Assembly (NCBI GenBank): GCA_944989445.1
Contig: CALYLW010000128.1
Coordinates: forward strand, 781,001-845,000
Direction: 5' to 3'
DNA length: 64,000 nt
From: Ampullaceana balthica
Taxonomy: Eukaryota; Mollusca; Gastropoda; Lymnaeidae
Both the position numbers and the translations under genes were made by a program. The stretch's first letter is position 1, and every line of letters starts with the position of its first letter. The notes under the pieces are model-generated. The model was not told where the DNA came from, did no database searches, and saw nothing but the letters and a program-made list of their open reading frames with translations. Below, in pieces: positions 24,501 through 36,265 of the stretch.

Positions 24501-27500
24501 GACACAAACTAGTTAAATGATTCAACCTTTTATTTTACCTTTTCATCTTGACACCTTAATATTAATTTTGACAACAATCTTTCATCGTTTCTCAAATGCT
24601 TGTATTGAAAGACACAAACTAGTTCAATGATTCAACCTTTTATTTTACCTTTTCATCTTGACAACTTAATATTAATTTTGACAACAATCTTTCATCGTTT
24701 CTCAAATGCTTGTATTGAAAGACACAAACTGGTTCAATGATTCAACCTTTTATTTTACCTTTTCATCTTGACAACTTAATATTAATTTTGACAACAATCT
24801 TTCATCGTTTCTCAAATGCTTGTATTGAAAGACACAAACTAGTTCAATGATTCAACCTTTTATTTTACCTTTTCATCTTGACAACTTAATATTAATTTTG
24901 ACAACAATCTTTCATCGTTTCTCAAATGCTTGTATTGAAAGACACAAACTAGTTCAATGATTCAACCTTTTATTTTACCTTTTCATCTTGACAACTTAAT
25001 ATTAATTTTGACAACAATCTTTCATCGTTTCTCAAATGCTTGTATTGAAAGACACAAACTAGTTCAATGATTCAACCTTTTATTTTACCTTTTCATCTTG
25101 GCACCTGAATATTAATTTTACAGATTGCATTTTTAAAGATTTATTGAAACTGATCATCAACCATTATTTTCCTCTTTTTAGAAGACAAACAGCTTTTGTA
25201 AAGAACTGAAGAAAGTCATTCCAAACTCATTTGTAAAGTACAGAAGGGGATTGGATTTGAAAAAAATTATTCCCCAAGCCATCGCAAGGGACTTTACAGA
25301 TCTTATTGTGATAAATGAGGACGCTGGAGAACCAAGTATCCTTTTATTTGCACTGAAATTGATTTGAACAAGTATTTATTTAAAATGTCATTATGTGTCG
25401 AGGTGAGAATCCCTGACTGTGCGGCACTGAGGCGTGAGAAAGGGGAAGGGGAGTGTATGGTGTAGTTAGAGAGGGGATAGTGTGAAAGCGGAGGTCAGTG
25501 GTCAGTAGTTAGCGTGGGCCCTTCGGTGCAGGTATTCTTTGGCCAAGTATGTTAGCAGAATCCTCGCACTGATGGTCTTATAGATGTAATGTTTTGGCTA
25601 ATAAACCATTTAGTAAATATAATAGTGATTATTCTTCTTGTGAGTGTGGCTGTGTAATTGTTCACCACCAAACCCCTAGACAACGACGCCACAGTGAAGT
25701 TAAAAAGCTTTGCCAGCCTTTTCACTGACTTTGTTTCAGACAAATGTTGCTAGTCCACTGTGCTCACCAGTCATGGCAGGGGGATCATCAATAATTCCAG
25801 AGATTATTTATGGAAATTTAATGTAATTGACAGCAAAACAAACATAAGATAATAATCTGTTCCTCTTGTTAGGTCTTTAAGACTCTGAAGGTCAAGTAAT
25901 TTGTAGACAATAAAACGTCATCGTTTTTTTTGGCCAGCATTTGACGTACTCAAAACAGGACAAAATTTAGACTTTTTAAAATAAATATAATGTCATTACA
26001 GACATAATATGTCAGTCAATTATTTGAGATGAGGCCACAGGCCAGTTAAAATATAAGCTCAGGCCGTGTTTAGCCCATGGGCCGGACTTAGGACACCCCT
26101 GATCTATCTACTGAGACAAATAATTTTAAATTGCTTTGCCACCAATTAGTCCTACACCAAAGACTTACAGTGCACTTGATTTTCACTTTCTTTCTCTGTA
26201 ACTTTTCTGTTCCATTTATGGTTAAGTTGAATTGTCTATCAGTTTTTGTGGATTTTTATTGGCTTCTAAAAGCGAGAAAATCTTACACTGTAAATGTCAA
26301 AGATAGGTTAATCTGTCTATCATTTAAGTTTATAAACTGTTTTTCAAAAAGTATTTTAAACTTAATCAGTCAGTGAAAATCTTTAACACATAAAAGATGG
26401 TTTGGTCCTCTGCCATCTCCCTGATGGTCCCACAGCTGAGTTCAAGATGATGAATGTCAAACTGTGCAAGGAGCTCAAGGTACTCGATAGTAGGCTAACA
26501 CTACATGGGAGTTAACTGTGTGTGATTTTATTGTAAACTCTTTTTGATTTTAGCTTGCCTTGTTCAAGCTAGTCTTTATATTTATATTTTCTTCAATTGA
26601 GATAATGTAAGAATTTTCAATCAAACAATGTGAAAAAAGTTTAATGTATTTGTTACATAATTGGCTTGTTTGTACTTGAGTCAAGCAATAAACTATTGAT
26701 GATGTGACAGTTCTGTGTGGAATCTCTTATGTTACATTGGTGTGACAGTTCTGTGTGGAATCTCTTGTTACATTGATGTGACAGTTCTGTGTGGAATCTC
26801 TTACGTTACATTGGTGTGACAGTTCTGTGTGGAATCTCTTATGTTACATTGGTGTGACAGTTCTGTGTGGAATCTCTTATGTTACATTGGTGTGACAGTT
26901 CTGTGTGGAATCTCTTATGTTACATTGGTGTGACAGTTCTGTGTGGAATCTCTTATGTTACATTGGTGTGACAGTTCTGTGTGGAATCTCTTATGTTACA
27001 TTGGTGTGACAGTTCTGTGTGGAATCTCTTATGTTACATTGATGTGACAGTTCTGTGTGGAATCTCTTGTTACATTGATGTGACAGTTCTGTGTGGAATC
27101 TCTTATGTTACATTGGTGTGACAGTTCTGTGTGGAATCTCTTATGTTACATTGGTGTGACAGTTCTGTGTGGAATCTCTTATGTTACATTGGTGTGACAG
27201 TTCTGTGTGGAATCTCTTATGTTACATTGTTGTGACAGTTCTGTGTGGAATCTCTTATGTTACATTGGTGTGACAGTTCTGTGTGGAATCTCTTATGTTA
27301 CATTGGTGTGACAGTTCTGTGTGGAATCTCTTATGTTACATTGGTGTGACAGTTCTGTGTGGAATCTCTTATGTTACATTGGTGTGACAGTTCTGTGTGG
27401 AATCTCTTATGTTACATTGGTGTGACAGTTCTGTGTGGAATCTCTTATGTTACATTGTTGTGACAGTTCTGTGTGGAATCTCTTATGTTACATTGGTGTG

Positions 27501-30500
27501 ACAGTTCTGTGTGGAATCTCTTACGTTACATTGGTGTGACAGTTCTGTGTGGAATCTCTTATGTTACATTGGTGTGACAGTTCTGTGTGGAATCTCTTAT
27601 GTTACATTGGTGTGACAGTTCTGTGTGGAATCTCTTATGTTACATTGGTGTGACAGTTCTGTGTGGAATCTCTTGTTACATTGGTGTGACAGTTCTGTGT
27701 GGAATCTCTTATGTTACATTGGTGTGACAGTTCTGTGTGGAATCTCTTGTTACATTGTTGTGACAGTTCTGTGTGGAATCTCTTGTTACATTGTTGTGAC
27801 AGTTCTGTGTGGAATCTCTTACGTTACATTGTTGTGACAGTTCTGTGTGGAATCTCTTATGTTACATTGGTGTGACAGTTCTGTGTGGAATCTCTTGTTA
27901 CATTGTTGTGACAGTTCTGTGTGGAATCTCTTGTTACATTGTTGTGACAGTTCTGTGTGGAATCTCTTACGTTACATTGGTGTGACAGTTCTGTGTGGAA
28001 TCTCTTATGTTACATTGGTGTGACAGTTCTGTGTGGAATCTCTTATGTTACATTGGTGTGACAGTTCTGTGTGGAATCTCTTATGTTACATTGGTGTGAC
28101 AGTTCTGTGTGGAATCTCTTATGTTACATTGGTGTGACAGTTCTGTGTGGAATCTCTTATGTTACATTGGTGTGACAGTTCTGTGTGGAATCTCTTATGT
28201 TACATTGGTGTGACAGTTCTGTGTGGAATCTCTTGTTACATTGATGTGACAGTTCTGTGTGGAATCTCTTACGTTACATTGGTGTGACAGTTCTGTGTGG
28301 AATCTCTTATGTTACATTGGTGTGACAGTTCTGTGTGGAATCTCTTATGTTACATTGTTGTGACAGTTCTGTGTGGAATCTCTTATGTTACATTGTTGTG
28401 ACAGTTCTGTGTGGAATCTCTTATGTTACATTGTTGTGACAGTTCTGTGTGGAATCTCTTATGTTACATTGTTGTGACAGTTCTGTGTGGAATCTCTTAT
28501 GTTACATTGTTGTGACAGTTCTGTGTGGAATCTCTTATGTTACATTGTGTGACAGTTCTGTGTGGAATCTCTTACGTTACATTGGTGTGACAGTTCTGTG
28601 TGGAATCTCTTATGTTACATTGGTGTGACAGTTCTGTGTGGAATCTCTTATGTTACATTGGTGTGACAGTTCTGTGTGGAATCTCTTACGTTACATTGGT
28701 GTGACAGTTCTGTGTGGAATCTCTTATGTTACATTGGTGTGACAGTTCTGTGTGGAATCTCTTACGTTACATTGGTGTGACAGTTCTGTGTGGAATCTCT
28801 TATGTTACATTGGTGTGACAGTTCTGTGTGGAATCTCTTATGTTACATTGGTGTGACAGTTCTGTGTGGAATCTCTTGTTACATTGGTGTGACAGTTCTG
28901 TGTGGAATCTCTTATGTTACATTGGTGTGACAGTTCTGTGTGGAATCTCTTACGTTACATTGGTGTGACAGTTCTGTGTGGAATCTCTTATGTTACATTG
29001 GTGTGACAGTTCTGTGTGGAATCTCTTGTTACATTGGTGTGACAGTTCTGTGTGGAATCTCTTGTTACATTGGTGTGACAGTTCTGTGTGGAATCTCTTG
29101 TTACATTGGTGTGACAGTTCTGTGTGGAATCTCTTATGTTACAGCGGCTAGGAGAAATGACTGAACACTTCCCAGAGGTCAACATTCATAACTTCAACAC
29201 TCGTCTTGGTGTGACCATCGGGAGAATGTTGACTTGTTTGTTTCCACACAGACCAAACTACCAAGGCAGACGAGTGGTGACCTTTCACAATCAGAGGGAT
29301 TATATCTTTTTTAGACATCACAGGTAATACCATCACAATAGTCATCAATAGAGATATTGTAGATCTGCAGGTAATAATACCAACATGTTAATCTACATAG
29401 ACCTGGTCTGGTAGGGGATAGAAAGTAATTGTATTGGAAGCCTAGTTATAGTGCAAGACTTATCCAGGTGTTATAAAGTTAATCAAGGTGTATACATTTC
29501 TGTTGAGGAAAGTAGCTGTTTCCATGTTTTGTGATTTGGATGATCTTATGGGTTGATAAAAATATTTCTTTTACACCTGGCGCCCTTTTTCTATACTAAT
29601 GATCTAAAATTAATTACTGATTTCAAATGAAAACTCAGACAAATTTCATCTAAGTACTAATTAGTAGCACTATTATAAAGTTCATGGAAAAAGAAGCATT
29701 AATTGTTTAAATTGTTGCCCTTTGTCAGATACCAGTTCAGAAACACAGAAAAAGTGAGTTTACAAGAACTGGGTCCCAGGTTTCTACTGCGTCTACGATC
29801 ACTTCAAAAAGGAACTTTTGATTCTAAGTCTGGGATGTACCTGTGGATTCACAAGGTAAGTTAATCTCAACTTGGGATTGTCTTAGAAATCATTATATCA
29901 TTTATTTATACAATACTTTGTCACTAACAAAAATAAAAGTGTTTTATTCATATACCTATCACGAAAATATGGAAGTTGGCCATGAGATCAGAGACACTTG
30001 TCGACAATTAGAGATCAAAGCTGAGATATTCAAATTTTTTGTTCTGTACAAGGTTGTGGTATTGAATGAGTGTCACATGCCTCAGTTATGTTTGTTTTGT
30101 TGTTCTGTAACTAATTTGTTGTTCTGTAACTTATTTGTTGTTCTGTAACTAATTTGTTGTTCTGTAACTAATTTGTTGTTCTGTAACTAATTTGTTGTTC
30201 TGTAACTAATTTGTTGTTCTGTATAGGCCTGTCAACGTGTTCCCGGGTACCCGTTGCAGAGCAATTACCCAGATAGTAAAATTGCGCCCGAGTACCTGTG
30301 AAAATGTTACTGCAATGTCTATAACAACGGTGTTCCAACTGTGTATTCACATTTCGGCTTGCAAATAATTTATCAAATTAAAACTTTTCGTTTGAAATAT
30401 ATACTGTGAAATACGCTTAACATAAAATCGCTTAAAAAGAAAAAAACTGTCAAAAGGAAATAAAACACTGTCCCGACAAACTTCAATGTATTTTAAAACA

Positions 30501-31440
30501 CTTTTTTTTCTTGGAACATGAAACAAAAATCATTTAAAACAAAAAGGTTTTGGTTCTTTGAATTGTTCCAGTTAGGAAAATAGAACACAACACTGATAAT
30601 TAGGAAGGGCAGGAAATGGCAGAAATGACCATGGCTTTATTTTTGAAATACTAGCACTTCCGATTGAGACGAGCCAATGTTGTTTATCTCATCCCCCCAC
30701 ACACAATCTCCTTTCTCCACTCCTATTCCCACCATACTTTTAAAAAAAAACACCTGCTATATTCTTTGGTTTTAAAAAAATAAAAAATTTCAATAGTTGA
30801 ATGATTTTCAGTATACATGTAATAACAAAAATAAATGCTGGGGGATGGGTTGACTCAGTAGGGCCAAGTCCCGGAAAGTTTTGTTAATTACAACAGTTTT
30901 CAGCTTTGAACTCGAAATAACCCGCAATGTCATTATACATTTACCACCCATTTTCTTATACGATTTTGTTTAGCCCCACCCCCCCCCCAACCACCCTCTT
31001 AAAAAAATATTAACATTGCACTTTGGCACCCCTCTACTCATTGTTTTTACACCACTGTACTATGGTAGTATTTCAATGTTATCATTTTTACATCACTGAT
31101 TCGTTACATCTAAATTTGCATTTCCATAAATAAACAAAGAAGTATAAGGCTAATAGCGGGCACGACGGCGAAAATTTTGAATCATTTCGAACGAGTAACC
31201 CGAGTACCCGTTCAAGTTTTGGATGGGTATCTGGGCAGCTTTTTTCAACAATATTGACAGACCTAGTTCTGTAACTAATTTGTTGTTCTGTAACTAATTT
31301 GTTGTTCTGTAACTAATTTGTTGTTCTGTAAATAATTTGTTGTTCTGTAAATAATTTGTTGTTCTGTAACTAATTTGTCATTGATAATTTCTTTTCAGCG
31401 CCATGAAATGGACACCAGTAGAAGAAAGTTCCATCTCTAG
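18509..31440 (+). CDS. RPF1: RPF1, ribosome production factor 1 (Brix domain), 9 exons, complete
   Basis: Exons: 18509-18589, 23275-23331, 23981-24061, 24283-24378, 25182-25335, 26397-26479, 29145-29323, 29729-29855 and 31399-31440, 900 bp in total, giving 299 residues. Phases agree at all eight junctions. The N-terminus IKNKQRR then a Lys/Glu-rich helix, [83 protein letters not shown] and the C-terminal [13 protein letters not shown] match the RPF1 family and its Brix domain (about residues 94-285). RPF1 is known as a nucleolar factor in 27S pre-rRNA processing and 60S subunit assembly. The start at 18509 is the only ATG upstream of the conserved block in this frame; the protein lacks the roughly 50-residue N-terminal extension of the human protein. 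The exon 3 acceptor (ATTATGAAG) has almost no pyrimidine tract. An AATAAA lies at 31466-31471, 26 bp past the stop. Confidence 0.93.
18729..19590 (+). mobile_element. 5'-truncated LINE 3' end with GATAA tail
   Basis: An open frame to the stop at 19512 encodes the C-terminal part of a non-LTR reverse transcriptase protein ([58 protein letters not shown]). The catalytic region is absent. The 3' UTR has a stem GACGC...CTTCT/AGAAG...GCGTC, then tandem GATAA. It interrupts a copy of the palindromic repeat whose motif AGAGCCTTCCTCAACGG ends at about 18724. A second 3' end of the family is at 52122-52397. Confidence 0.85.
19592..19913. repeat. Near-perfect 320-bp palindrome (foldback repeat with hammerhead-like core)
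   Basis: Two arms of about 160 bp meet at 19752/19753 (AGTAGGGATCCCTACT) with only a few mismatches. The arm contains CCGTTGAGGAAGGCTCTTTG followed by CCGAAACGTT (complement of 19638-19664), which resembles a hammerhead ribozyme core (C/UUGANGA, stem II, GAAA), as found in Penelope-like retroelements. A single arm of the same repeat occurs at 42930-43105, so the palindrome is two copies in inverted orientation. Confidence 0.85.
19914..21808. other. RPF1 intron 1 spacer with an old relative of the palindromic repeat
   Basis: The right flank of the palindrome (AAGCCTGATTGCAGTCTC) recurs at about 21630-21648. A diverged copy lies at about 20175-20330 (GGATTTCACAGCAGCTAAG ... TTTGCTGAAACATTTGCTG). 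The rest is AT-rich and unassigned. Confidence 0.45.
21809..22974. mobile_element. Tigger/pogo-like non-autonomous DNA transposon, copy 2 (RPF1 intron 1)
   Basis: Ends CAGTCTAACCCAGTTATC and AACCGGGTTCAACTG are flanked by TA. Interior blocks, for example GAACCGCCAAATTCTCTCTT and GAGCACAAAAGAGGGCCAAA, match copy 1 at 9908-11478. A SINE lies inside at 22173-22451. Confidence 0.8.
22173..22451 (+). mobile_element. tRNA-derived SINE sharing the LINE 3' tail
   Basis: The head GACGCGGTGGTCGAGTGG resembles Ser/Leu-type tRNA starts and holds the A box; the B box is GGTTCAAATCC at 22223-22233. A GC-rich body follows. The 3' end (GACGCAACTATCTTCTGCAT then AGAAGGAGCGTCTGTA and GATAA repeats) is nearly the same as the LINE tail at 19531-19590. 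GACGCG occurs at both borders (22173-22178, 22452-22457) and may be part of the target duplication. The related Tigger copy at 9908-11478 lacks this insertion. Confidence 0.85.
24461..25112. repeat. 110-bp tandem repeat in RPF1 intron 4
   Basis: Six nearly identical 110-bp units beginning ACAACAATCTTTCATCGTTT. The array ends about 70 bp before exon 5. Confidence 0.95.
25394..25693 (+). mobile_element. Possible solo LTR in RPF1 intron 5
   Basis: About 300 bp beginning TGTGTCGAGGTGAGAATCCC and ending CTAGACAACGACGCCACA, with AATAAA at 25600-25605. The ends resemble the LTR at 1375-1840 in style (TGTC...GAGAATC / ...CGCMACA). I could not find a matching 5-bp target duplication, so the call is tentative. 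Confidence 0.5.
26070..26100. mobile_element. hAT-like terminal fragment in RPF1 intron 5
   Basis: GGGCCGGACTTAGGACACCC followed by CTG resembles the right end of a hAT MITE (reverse complement CAGGGGTGTCC). The matching left end was not found. Confidence 0.3.
26708..29144. repeat. 38/36-bp minisatellite filling RPF1 intron 6
   Basis: About 64 copies of a unit containing TGTGACAGTTCTGTGTGGAA and CTCTTATGTTACATTG; a two-base shorter form has CTCTTGTTACATTG. The last unit is cut at TTATGTTACAG, which is the acceptor of exon 7 (exon begins 29145). The array therefore abuts the 3' splice site. Confidence 0.96.
30103..30223. repeat. 19-bp minisatellite in RPF1 intron 8, left block
   Basis: About six copies of TTCTGTAACTAATTTGTTG. 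It continues at 31266-31378 after a 1.04-kb hAT insertion. Confidence 0.95.
30224..31265. mobile_element. hAT non-autonomous element inserted in the intron 8 array
   Basis: Ends TAGGCCTGTCAACGTGTT and AATATTGACAGACCTA are inverted repeats, flanked by identical 8-bp GTTCTGTA (30216-30223 and 31266-31273). Subterminal GGGTACCCG / CGGGTACTCG blocks are also inverted. No transposase is visible. Confidence 0.85.
31266..31378. repeat. 19-bp minisatellite in RPF1 intron 8, right block
   Basis: About six copies of the TTCTGTAACTAATTTGTTG unit, ending about 20 bp before the exon 9 acceptor. Confidence 0.95.
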
Positions 31441-31465
31441 ATTTTAATGTTACATTGACTTAGAA

Positions 31466-31471
31466 AATAAA
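31466..31471 (+). terminator. Polyadenylation signal of RPF1
   Basis: AATAAA lies 26 bp after the RPF1 stop codon, followed by T-rich sequence. This predicts an unusually short 3' UTR of about 45-60 nt. Confidence 0.7.
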
Positions 31472-32539
31472 GATTGTATTCTACAAATTTGAAGATAACT
31501 ATTTCTTTGTTGCTTTATGTAAATAGTTTTTTGTTTATTGTTACATGAAAACCATCCTCCTATATAATAAAAGGCAATATTCCGTGCGGTCATCAATAGC
31601 GATTGGTCCCTCAAACAGATATGACTCCTACAGCCAATCATATTGAACACATTTACGAGGACGTTCAAAACGAGTTATTTTTGGTGCAGTATTTCTTACA
31701 AGACTTTATTTTGAGTTATGCGCGTTGGGATTTATAGTCAAAAGCTCTGTTTTTACGAGTTATTTATTTTAACTATAATGAATACAATGTAGTATTTTTG
31801 ACGTGATGCACATGTATGCCGCTCGAGACGGCTGTTGGAGGAGAGTTACAACAACATGCCACCAAAAGGTGGCGGAACGTCCTTGGACAGGCTTTGTTGC
31901 TCGTAGAATATAAGACCATTACCAAATGTAAAGAAATTTTATCCATACTTTGTCAATTTTTAGCATTGTTAGAAAGTTCACTTAAATTGAAAGTATTTAT
32001 ATCTTCACATAAATGTTTGCCACCTGGTTTGTAATTGTCGACAATGGTTATGTTCTTGACCAACCACTTCAATGATGTGTATAGTTACTTTGACCTTTGT
32101 AAAAATTATATTTTAAAAAAATTACTATCCCAATAAAAGGCAAAGACCTTACTTATTTCATCTCTTATTCTATAACTTCTTGTGTTGGTAGTAGGGGTGT
32201 ACCGGATTCTGACACTGGCAAATCCGGAATCCTGCAATTTTTTAAAATCCCGCTCCGGCCAGAATTTCATTCATAAATCCGGCTCCAGACTGATTTCAAA
32301 AATTTGAATTAGGTAAAGCCCTAAAATATATATGTTACAGGCAATGTGCGAAATCAGGCATTCTATAGAATGCCTGATGGTTTCAGGCAAAGTATGAAAT
32401 TTGTAAAACTTTTCCACTTGTTGCCTAGGCATTATATAGAATGCCGGCTTTCGTTTAGGTAAAGTGTAAAAAGAGCACAACAAAAGACTTATTGATAATT
32501 ACTTATTTTAAAGTGGAAGTTATACAAAATAAAGCACAT
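31472..32539. other. Intergenic sequence after RPF1 with partial transposon ends
   Basis: At about 31725-31762 GGATTTATAGTCAAAAGCTC and nearby bases resemble 63605-63640, marking a dispersed repeat. At about 32190 TAGGGGTGTACCGGATTC resembles a hAT left end, but no right end is seen. CCACCAAAAGGTGG at about 31859 is a small hairpin. No gene was found. Confidence 0.4.
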
Positions 32540-33060
32540 GATGTACGCTCTGTATTATTTTTTCGAGGTCTTCCTCTGTTTCCACATCTTGTAAATCATC
32601 GTCAGGTAGGGACAACATTGTGAGGCCTACTTTAGCTCTGCAGCCAAAGAGAGCTTAGTATGGTGATCTTTTAATCCCAGATGAAAATCTCTATTCTTCT
32701 TGAGTTGGAATGACCGTAACCCCTCACTCCAGTGGCCAGTTATTTCATCTTGCATCCAAGCACACAGCATAATTTCGATGTCCTGGTTAGCTCTGTCGAC
32801 GCTTCCCTGACTTTGTGAGTGGCGTGGTTTACCATGAACGATCTCCAAGGTGGGCCAGTATTCCTTTATGCTGCTTTATTACCACATTGTTTGCTGATTC
32901 CCTGCCGTTATTGGACTGTAGAATCATTGGAGCACCAAGCAACGTAAATATGTCTACGAGCCGGTATGCTACTTCTTATGCCCTCTTTGTCTTCAGGGCC
33001 CTGAGAGCTACGAATTTGGTGGGATGATCTTGATACACCATTATAAACTTGTATTCTCCA
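32540..33060 (-). pseudogene. KRBA2-like integrase pseudogene, C-terminal half
   Basis: Minus-strand frames match the integrase region of KRBA2-like/Gypsy-type integrases: PDGEYKFIMVYQDH, FVALRALKTKRA, LVDIFTLLGAPMILQS, then IVHGKPRHSQSQGSVDRAN. There are in-frame stops, and an expected catalytic Asp in the DNGRE motif reads as Asn. It continues at 42021 across the hAT insertion: 33061-33068 is one copy of the 8-bp target duplication. Confidence 0.75.
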
Positions 33061-36045
33061 TCAGGATGCAGAGGTGTAACTAGGTTTTCGGCGCCCTTGA
33101 TAAATTGACAAGTTTCAGCTTTGCGATTTTTCATTTGTTAGACAATAATTACGTAGTCTGAAAGTGACAGTCATACAACGTGAATATAAAAAAATGCGTA
33201 AGACAGGAACAATACTAATTTGCAGTTTATTATAAATTATTTACTAAATAATACCAAATAAATTGAAGGCTAAAACGGGATATTGTTGCATTAATAAAGA
33301 ATACTGCAAAGCTTGAAGTATCATGTATTATAAATAAAAACAATAGTGTCAATGTGTCAAACTCATTATCTCATACATAACGATAGAAACTCAAAATTAA
33401 AAGTAAATTTAAGTATCACTCCACCGATCCAATCATATGTCCTATATCAAAGGTTCAAAGGTTATCTTTTCTTGCTATAATGTTTGCAAAATTGGTGATT
33501 ATTTCATCGAAGTTAATTTGACTGGTAAGTTCACGTTCGATGAAAAGAAGAGCTAGAGATGTTGTGAAGAGCTAGAGATGATGTGAAGAGCTAGAGATGA
33601 TGTGAAGAGCTAGAGATGATGTGAAGAGCTAGAGATGATGTGAAGAGCTAGAGATGATGTGAAGAGCTAGAGGTGATGTGAAGAGCTAGAGATGTTGTGA
33701 AGAGCTAGAGATGATGTGAAGAGCTAGAGATGTTGTGAAGAGCTAGAGATGATGTGAAGAGCTAGAGATGATGTGAAGAGCTAGAGATGATGTGAAGAGC
33801 TAGAGATGTTGTGAAGAGCTAGAGATGATGTGAAGAGCTAGAGATGATGTGAAGAGCTAGAGATGTTGTGAAGAGCTAGAGATGATGTGAAGAGCTAGAG
33901 ATGATGTGAATAGCTAGAGATGATGTGAAGAGCTAGAGATGGTGTGAAGAGCTAGAGATGATGTGAAGAGCTAGAGATGGTGTGAAGAGCTAGAGATGGT
34001 GTGAAGAGCTAGAGATGATGTGAAGAGCTAGAGATGGTGTGAAGAGATGGAGATGATGTGAAGAGCTAGAGATGGTGTGAAGAGCTAGAGATGATGTGAA
34101 GAGCTAGAGATGATGTGAAGAGCTAGAGATGGTGTGAAGAGCTAGAGATGATGTGAAGAGCTAGAGATGATGTGAAGAGCTAGAGATGATGTGAAGAGCT
34201 AGAGATGTTGTGAAGAGCTAGAGATGATGTGAAGAGCTAGAGATGATGTGAAGAGCTAGAGATGATGTGAAGAGCTAGAGATGATGTGAAGAGCTAGAGA
34301 TGTTGTGAAGAGCTAGAGATGATGTGAAGAGCTAGAGATGATGTGAAGAGCTAGAGATGATGTGAAGAGCTAGAGATGATGTGAAGAGCTAGAGATGTTG
34401 TGAAGAGCTAGAGATGATGTGAAGAGCTAGAGATGTTGTGAAGAGCTAGAGATGATGTGAAGAGCTAGAGATGATGTGAAGAGCTAGAGATGATGTGAAG
34501 AGCTAGAGATGATGTGAAGAGCTAGAGATGTGTGAAGAGCTAGAGATGATGTGAAGAGCTAGAGATGGTGTGAAGAGCTAGAGATGGTGTGAAGAGCTAG
34601 AGATGATGTGAAGAGCTAGAGATGGTGTGAAGAGATGGAGATGATGTGAAGAGCTAGAGATGATGTGAAGAGCTAGAGATGATGTGAAGAGCTAGAGATG
34701 ATGTGAAGAGCTAGAGATGATGTGAAGAGCTAGAGATGATGTGAAGAGCTAGAGATGTTGTGAAGAGCTAGAGATGATGTGAAGAGCTAGAGATGATGTG
34801 AAGAGCTAGAGATGTTGTGAAGAGCTAGAGATGATGTGAAGAGCTAGAGATGATGTGAATAGCTAGAGATGATGTGAAGAGCTAGAGATGGTGTGAAGAG
34901 CTAGAGATGATGTGAAGAGCTAGAGATGGTGTGAAGAGCTAGAGATGGTGTGAAGAGCTAGAGATGATGTGAAGAGCTAGAGATGGTGTGAAGAGATGGA
35001 GATGATGTGAAGAGCTAGAGATGGTGTGAAGAGCTAGAGATGATGTGAAGAGCTAGAGATGATGTGAAGAGCTAGAGATGGTGTGAAGAGCTAGAGATGA
35101 TGTGAAGAGCTAGAGATGATGTGAAGAGCTAGAGATGATGTGAAGAGCTAGAGATGATGTGAAGAGCTAGAGATGATGTGAAGAGCTAGAGATGTTGTGA
35201 AGAGCTAGAGATGTTGTGAAGAGCTAGAGATGATGTGAAGAGCTAGAGATGATGTGAAGAGCTAGAGATGTTGTGAAGAGCTAGAGATGATGTGAAGAGC
35301 TAGAGATGATGTGAAGAGCTAGAGATGTTGTGAAGAGCTAGAGATGATGTGAAGAGCTAGAGATGATGTGAAGAGCTAGAGATGATGTGAAGAGCTAGAG
35401 ATGGTGTGAAGAGCTAGAGATGATGTGAAGAGCTAGAGATGGTGTGAAGAGCTAGAGCTGGTGTGAAGATCTAGAGATGATGTGCAGAGCTAGAGATGGT
35501 GTGAAGAGATGGAGATGATGTGAAGAGCTAGAGATGGTGTGAAGAGCTAGAGATGATGTGAAGAGCTAGAGATGATGTGAAGAGCTAGAGATGGTGTGAA
35601 GAGCTAGAGATGATGTGAAGAGCTAGAGATGATGTGAAGAGCTAGAGATGATGTGAAGAGCTAGAGATGATGTGAAGAGCTAGAGATGATGTGAAGAGCT
35701 AGAGATGTTGTGAAGAGCTAGAGATGATGTGAAGAGCTAGAGATGATGTGAAGAGCTAGAGATGATGTGAAAAGCTAGAGATGATGTGAAGAGCTAGAGA
35801 TGATGTGAAGAGCTAGAGATGATGTGAAGAGCTTGAGATGATGTGAAGAGCTAGAGATGATGTGAAGAGCTAGAGATGATGTGAAGAGCTAGAGATGATG
35901 TGAAGAGCTAGAGATGATGTGAAGAGCTAGAGATGATGTGAAGAGCTAGAGATGATGTGAAGAGCTAGAGATGGTGTGAAGAGCTAGAGATGATGTGAAG
36001 AGCTAGAGATGGTGTGAAGAGCTAGAGATGATGTGAAGAGCTAGA

Positions 36046-36265
36046 TGTCACATAGCCGAGTGGGCGTGACCTTATTAACTCTGTTTCACAATAAATCTAT
36101 GAGGCACTGTTTGAATAATACAACTTTTAATCACAACTTCTATTTACATTAATTTACATCAGGAATATCTCACGTCCGTAAAATGGAACCATACACTCAG
36201 TCGCCTTGTTTTATTCTCCCTGTCATGTGACCACTAACACTTATTTTTACCTCCCTCACGTGACA
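36046..36265. mobile_element. 220-bp solo-LTR-like insertion, copy 1
   Basis: Starts TGTCACATAGCC and ends CCTCACGTGACA, flanked by CTAGA on both sides (36041-36045, 36266-36270), a 5-bp target duplication. CAATAAA is present. It differs from copies 2 and 3 at a few bases (GCCTTGTTTT; TTATTTTTACC). Confidence 0.75.
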
